Origin: Rusavskia elegans
Taxonomy: Eukaryota > Ascomycota > Lecanoromycetes > Teloschistales > Teloschistaceae
NCBI GenBank assembly: GCA_011316305.1
Contig: SAUG01000030.1
Span: 744,001-808,000 of the forward strand
Direction: 5' to 3'
Length of the DNA: 64,000 nucleotides
Of the stretch, positions 59,222 through 64,000 are shown one piece after another; positions within the stretch are counted from its first letter, which is position 1, and every line of letters begins with the position of its first letter. Below the pieces are notes generated by a model that was given only the letters and a program-made list of their open reading frames with translations, was not told the DNA's origin and did no database searches. A program made the position numbers and the translations under genes.

Positions 59222-61791
59222 ATGGTCAGGGGAAACCAAAGAGGCCGGGGTCGGTCTTCGGGTAACCGCCAGGCCAGCAATAGAGGCCACGGCGCGAAGC
59301 AGCACTTTGTTGCCCAAACCAACGACGGGTTTAACAGACACGGAGCCAGTCAGTACCGATGACGTCCCGGATTCGGCTGTTCAGGGGAAGCTAACAAGAC
59401 ATATCAGCCGCTGAACCAGCCTCTTTCTCGCTTCGAGATGAAGTGCGCAATACTGAAAGAAGCCACTTGTGGAACTCTACTAGCAAATTGCGACATTCAC
59501 AGGTCAATTTCGTCAGCGCAGGGAACTCAGTGCCAGATAAGTTACTCAATCCCACTGCCAGCCCATCAGCACCACCGCGCGAGACTCCTCACTCTTCGCT
59601 ACCTCAAGCGTCATTAGCAAGTATGACGATTGAAGATCATATTCAGGAAGGCGCAGACGGTCATATCGATGTCCAGAAGCTTGGCGAAGGTGCTTCAACT
59701 AATCTCGAAACTCGAGATGTGCACGTATCCGAACGTAATGGGTGCCAGTCAAAGCATGATTTGTTCTTCATGGATGGCACTGGTTCGCAGGTGAAGTGCA
59801 AAGCCAAGCTGGACTCTCCCAAGCTGCCACGCTCCTTATCGCCAACGCCTTCAAATTCAAGTGAGGAGGTAATTGTTTTCACAGGACGAAGAGCAGTGCA
59901 GCGAAGCGTACCAGAGCAAAATCAAAACCAGTCTGGAAATCAGTCTCAAGGGATTGACCATTCTAGGCCTGAGAATAAAGGTAAAGTCTGTGGCGATGGC
60001 AGCTCAGCGGGTCAAACCCCCTTTGCGGCAGCAAATACAAGCGATGGACTTCAACTACAAGCCCAACGCGGCGAAACCCGTGTCCGCAGCCTAGGGTCGC
60101 CGATAAGTCAATTCCAAGAGGATTCCACGATTTTCGCCGCATCATCTCGTCGCAAGCCGCAGGAAAGACATAGATCGGCGAAAAGTTCTCGTTCCCAGGC
60201 AGTAGACGACGAAATCCTTGCGGATTATATCGCCAATATGGCTGGCGAGGACGGTCTCGATGAAACCCCCAATGGCCTCGATCTCAATAAGCCCCTTGCT
60301 GCAAAACCTCGGATGATGCCTACATCACCGTCAGCGATAGACACCGATGCTGCGGAAGAGACCATCAATTCCTTACTGAATCAGAGTCCTAATTGGGATT
60401 CCAACGACATACGAGATTTTGACGACTTGAGTACCTCAACTGAAGGTTATTCGGTCTTAGATAAGGTCCTCGCGTCACGACAAAGACCTACAGGGCAGCA
60501 ATACTTGGTGGTAGGACAGAATCAGTCAATCGATGACGCTCGCTGGATCTCACTCTCATCTCTGAACTCTGAGAACGCTCGTGAATGCATACGGATCTTC
60601 GAGCTTACCCGGGCAGATTTCCAAATAGGCGCATTTAGCAGCGAAGACTCTGACGACAGCATTGACGACGCACAGCTTAGTGCAGATCTTCGGGAGGACT
60701 TGGAGAGCATGGAGGATGAGCGTGATCTAGTGGAAAGAAGACAAGCAAGGATGACCGATGAACAAATTGCCCGGTTGCTATCTAAACAAGAAGAGCTGGG
60801 GCTGGGATCAAGCGAATTGCTTCTCTTTGACGGCGCCGACAAGGACGACGAGGATGAAGGAGAGATTCCGCCAGCAGCCTACATACCGCTAAAGAAGGCC
60901 AGAGCGAAGAAAGCCCGTCAGCCGCATGGTGATTTTGATCCAGCCAGTTTATTCGCTGATGAGCTGGAGTCGGATCCGTACGGCGACTTCGATGTTATGG
61001 ATCACGATCGACTCAGCCTGCGTAAAAAACCCAAGGGTCGGCGTGGGGCCCCCACAATTGATCTGTCTGATATCGAACTTGAAGTGTCCCTCCAGTCGGC
61101 GTGGGAGAAAGACCGATCGAAGAAGAAGATCCGCAAGAAGGAACGTGAAGAGCTTCGTGCGCAAGGTCTGCTCGGCAAATCTGGCCATACCGATCTCAAC
61201 ACCAAGTATAAAGAAGGCATTACTCTTCACCAGGTTCGAGAGGAAATAATTACTTACATGACTTCTGACAGGCAAAGGTACTTATTTCCTCTCAAACATC
61301 TCCGGGTCCCCTCCCCATGCTGATTATCTAGTTTGGCACTCCCATCAATGGCGCATAAGGACCGCAAGCTCGTCCACGAGATGGCGAACGTCCTTCGACT
61401 CAAGTCGAAATCCAGTGGCGAGGGCAAGTCCCGCTATCCCGTCCTCTACAAAACGGCCCGCACAAGCGAGTTCAACGAGAACGCCATGTCCAGTATCATG
61501 CAGCTCCTGAACTCCAAACGCTTCCTGCCTCGTATGAATCCAAAAGGCACAGGAAAAGCCGCCGCCATCAAGCGAAGCAGCGGCAATGCGGGAAAGACTG
61601 CAGGCGTTTCGTACCAGGATGGAGAGGTGGTTGGGGCCGCGGCGCCGGAGATCGGATTGGAGAATAGGGGGAGAGCAATGTTGGAGAAGATGGGCTGGAG
61701 TAAGGGGACGGCGCTTGGAGCGTTGAATAATAAGGGGATGCTTCAGCCCGTGACGCATATTGTCAAGACTACGAAGGCTGGGTTGGGATGA
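59222..61791 (+). CDS. SQS1: R3H and G-patch protein Sqs1
   Basis: In yeast Sqs1/Pfa1 activates the DEAH helicase Prp43 in splicing and ribosome biogenesis through its G-patch. The ATG at 59222 starts MVRGNQRGRGRSSGNRQASN, an RG-rich tail, as in the family. An intron (about 59348-59409, GTCAGT donor) leads to a long exon with disordered Ser/Gln/Asp-rich sequence. Within it are DDEILADYIANMAGEDGLDE near 60210, SLNSENARECIRIFELTRAD, and acidic helices. DPYGDFDVMDHDRLSLRKKP near 60975 and IDLSDIELEVSLQSAWEKDR follow. After an intron near 61279-61332 the R3H domain reads LPSMAHKDRKLVHEMANVLR and the G-patch is GLENRGRAMLEKMGWSKGTA with LGALNNKGMLQPVTHIVKTT. It ends at 61791. Confidence 0.9.
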
Positions 61792-62968
61792 GAATTTCTT
61801 TCTGGTTCTGTCGCATGCTCTGGTAGAGCATCCCATTATTGCATTGCCAAGGTGGTGTTGGATGTCCGGCTTGCTAGCCCAGACTAAGGTGTTCTTTTGC
61901 CCGCCTGGATCAGTGAATGCAAGAGGGTGGGTGCATTGCGTGGGAGAATACTTCAGCTGATTAGGCCAATGAGAAAAACGGGGCGAGATGGATGGATGAT
62001 AGAATAGTGTATTCATATCAGCACAATGAAATGCCAATTTTTCCGCTTGAGTAGTGCTTACAATAATATTGTATTCGATCAATATTTTGCTTTGCATAGA
62101 TGAAAATTATTTCCCAAGCCAGACAGACGACTAGTTGATATATAAACGTGAAACTGGCGGTTTTTTTGTTTCCTCGGTAACTTCAATGAGTTCTTCAATC
62201 CTCATCTTTCAATCAGTAACTTATGGAGATATTAGACAACATCCACGAACGAACAACAGAAACTCAAACCACTAAATCACCCACCAAAATACCCCTTTTC
62301 ATTTCCCCTCCTCCTCCTCTCTAATTACCATCCCCTACACCCAAACCGCTGTACAACCATCTCAAATTTCCTCAGTCAAGCTTCCCCATGATCCGGTTGG
62401 TGATTTCTCGCAATCGTAAAATTGAACTTAATAGGATTTTTGGTTTTTTTGGTTTGGATTGTGGATGTGGTGGATAGGGGACATGGTTTTTTGGCTAAAG
62501 GGGAGGTAATTTGTGAGGGTGGCCAATTTGGTGATGGTTTGGGTGCGTATTGACATGTCAGGGTAGGGCATTGGGGTTTTTGAGGGAAGGGAATGGTTAG
62601 AGGATACGGTGAAGGAGAAGTAGAGGAGATAGAATGACTATTGTTATTGGGGTTGGGGGAGGATGTAATTTTGAGATTGGAAAACCGTTTTCTTAGCGGT
62701 CCTGGGAAGGAGGGGAGGGAAGGGGGAGTAAAATATAATGCAGATGATGTTGGAAATGTAGAGTTTTGAAGAGTTGAAGAGATAAATCAGGATATCTCTG
62801 TCGTTCTCATTGTAGCCGTTCAAAACCAGTCCAGCTTCCCGTATCCCTTCTCCTCGCGGGTTAAGCATCCCATACCTCGACTGCCTGCCCAATCGATTGT
62901 CCCATGCCCTACCGGTCGGTACATGAGATATACATCTCCGTATGAAGGAGGTCAATTCCGATCCACGA
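61792..62968. other. Intergenic with strand-asymmetric low-complexity block
   Basis: About 1.2 kb. 62230-62380 is C/A-rich on the plus strand, while 62430-62650 is G/T-rich with GGGG runs. I see no gene, tRNA or inverted repeat. The ORF at 62644-62955 lacks motifs. Confidence 0.4.
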
Positions 62969-63961
62969 TCATCCCTCCTTCAACCCCTTTACTCGATCCT
63001 CATCGAAAAAACTCGCCAACCCCACCGTCACTCCATCAACTTTAATCGACATACTCGACTCCCTGTAAACGGCTCTCGCAACCATATACTCCATCACCTG
63101 CGGCAGCGCTTGAATCAGATGCCTCCATTCGTAGATCGGCGGGGTTCTCCGCGGCGGCATCACGGGCCGCGTGACGAAATAGCACGCGAGGCTTTCGAAA
63201 TGAGAGATAAAGGGGTCTTGGAGGCGGTCGGTGGAGGGGTGGACGGCGGCTTCGGAGAGGGCGCTGATGATGGCCATGAAGAAGTTGCTTGAGGGGAAGG
63301 GAGAGCCGAAGGGGTTGATTTCTACGGTTACCCGGTTTGCCGCGAGTGGGTTGATGGTGATGTTATTGGGGTTGGATGAATTCTTGATGGTACTGTTTGA
63401 TGGCTCTGAGGTTGGGAGGATTTTTCGTGTTACTGTGGTATCCCCTTTCCTTGCGGGAAGACGGAGCAGACTGGTTACACTTTCCGGGGCGCCAAAGTAA
63501 ATCCCACCGACTTCTTCGTATCTGTAAAGAAGCAAGACTAGTGAAGTTCTGAAATCGGAAGTGAAAAGCATATTCCAGATCGACATCACCAATCCCCACA
63601 CGAGATATCTGCGCGGTAGACCCGCACCCATTCCGTAGAATAGGACAGCAGGTTCTGGGAAACGTCCTGATGAGAAGCTTTGAATGGGCATGATCGCGTT
63701 GTAGTCACCGAGTGCTGCTTCTTGTAGGGCGATGATGCTATTGTAGAAGAAGCCTTCTCGCGGTGGACCTAGTGAGGAGGATCTTGGATATATCATAAAT
63801 TCTTTGGGGATTTCGACCTGGGACAAATTCGTACGGGGTAGCATCGAAATTGACGGACTAACCCCTCGAGAGTTTGGAAGCGCTCGTTCATTTGCGCTTA
63901 CAGGAACTGAAATAGCTGGTCGTGCCCAAGCAAAGAACAAAGTGAGAAGCAAGATGGACAT
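62969..63961 (-). CDS. Predicted secreted protein, unrecognised
   Basis: Single exon of 330 codons. The ATG at 63961 is followed by a signal peptide (SILLLTLFFAWARPAISVPV). The mature part shows two similar halves: IYPRSSSLGPPREGFFYNSI with IALQEAALGDYNA, and VTVEINPFGSPFPSSNFFMA with IISALSEAAVHPS. Each is a strand or turn followed by an amphipathic helix. Several NxS/T sites (NSS, NIT, NLS) suit secretion. No Cys-rich effector pattern and no enzyme motif was seen. The layout resembles the broken gene at 49802-50462, so both may belong to one fungal secreted family. Confidence 0.65.
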   Translation of the reverse strand: MSILLLTLFFAWARPAISVPVSANERALPNSRGVSPSISMLPRTNLSQVEIPKEFMIYPRSSSLGPPREGFFYNSIIALQEAALGDYNAIMPIQSFSSGRFPEPAVLFYGMGAGLPRRYLVWGLVMSIWNMLFTSDFRTSLVLLLYRYEEVGGIYFGAPESVTSLLRLPARKGDTTVTRKILPTSEPSNSTIKNSSNPNNITINPLAANRVTVEINPFGSPFPSSNFFMAIISALSEAAVHPSTDRLQDPFISHFESLACYFVTRPVMPPRRTPPIYEWRHLIQALPQVMEYMVARAVYRESSMSIKVDGVTVGLASFFDEDRVKGLKEG

Positions 63962-64000
63962 GGGGCAGGCCTAGAAGCAACAAAGGGAGGCTGCCTAGTA

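Noticed and set aside
62644..62955. 103-codon minus-strand ORF
   Set aside because: Lies in low-complexity DNA and has no conserved-looking blocks.

Overview
The window is nuclear DNA of a filamentous ascomycete (Pezizomycotina). Protein-coding genes lie on both strands and are cut by many introns of about 50-60 nt. The gene set is typical of that group: a divergent H2A/H2B pair, Pom152, Utp22, Smc6, a SPX-RING protein, a PTH11-type rhodopsin-like membrane protein and a HET-domain gene. AT-rich, CpA/TpG-poor islands look like repeat-induced point mutation (RIP). I cannot fix the class or genus from sequence alone. Exon limits were read by eye from splice signals and family consensus; where I could not resolve a junction I say so.

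Left part, about 1-33 kb, is mostly housekeeping: a kinesin motor (cut by the window edge), AIM24 and the ATM1 ABC transporter (divergent mitochondrial pair), SMC6, a cystathionine gamma-synthase-like PLP enzyme divergent from the ribosome biogenesis factor UTP22, the nuclear pore protein POM152, an AT-rich island, a UCH37-type deubiquitinase, an unrecognised conserved-looking protein, an F-box/YccV protein like FBXO21, a SPX-RING protein and the ribosome-associated J protein JJJ1.

Middle part, about 33-51 kb, is accessory: a 35-residue cysteine-rich zinc-finger peptide, a DUF6594-like membrane protein, an MFS transporter next to an O-methyltransferase, a rhodopsin-like membrane protein, a HET-domain gene broken by an in-frame TGA and hit at its 5' end by a TA-flanked MITE, a second foldback element with a perfect 8-bp target duplication, and a secreted-protein gene whose frame breaks at a C10 run.

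Right part, about 51-64 kb, returns to housekeeping: KGD2 (E2 of 2-oxoglutarate dehydrogenase) divergent from the complex I LYR subunit NDUFB9, histones H2A and H2B, the autophagy protease ATG4, the R3H/G-patch protein SQS1, and a second secreted protein at the edge.

The most noteworthy items are the two non-autonomous transposons next to the decayed HET gene, the microprotein, two GC-AG introns with the same donor and length, and two introns (SMC6, JJJ1) whose retention would change the protein C-terminus. No CRISPR, rRNA or convincing tRNA was seen.
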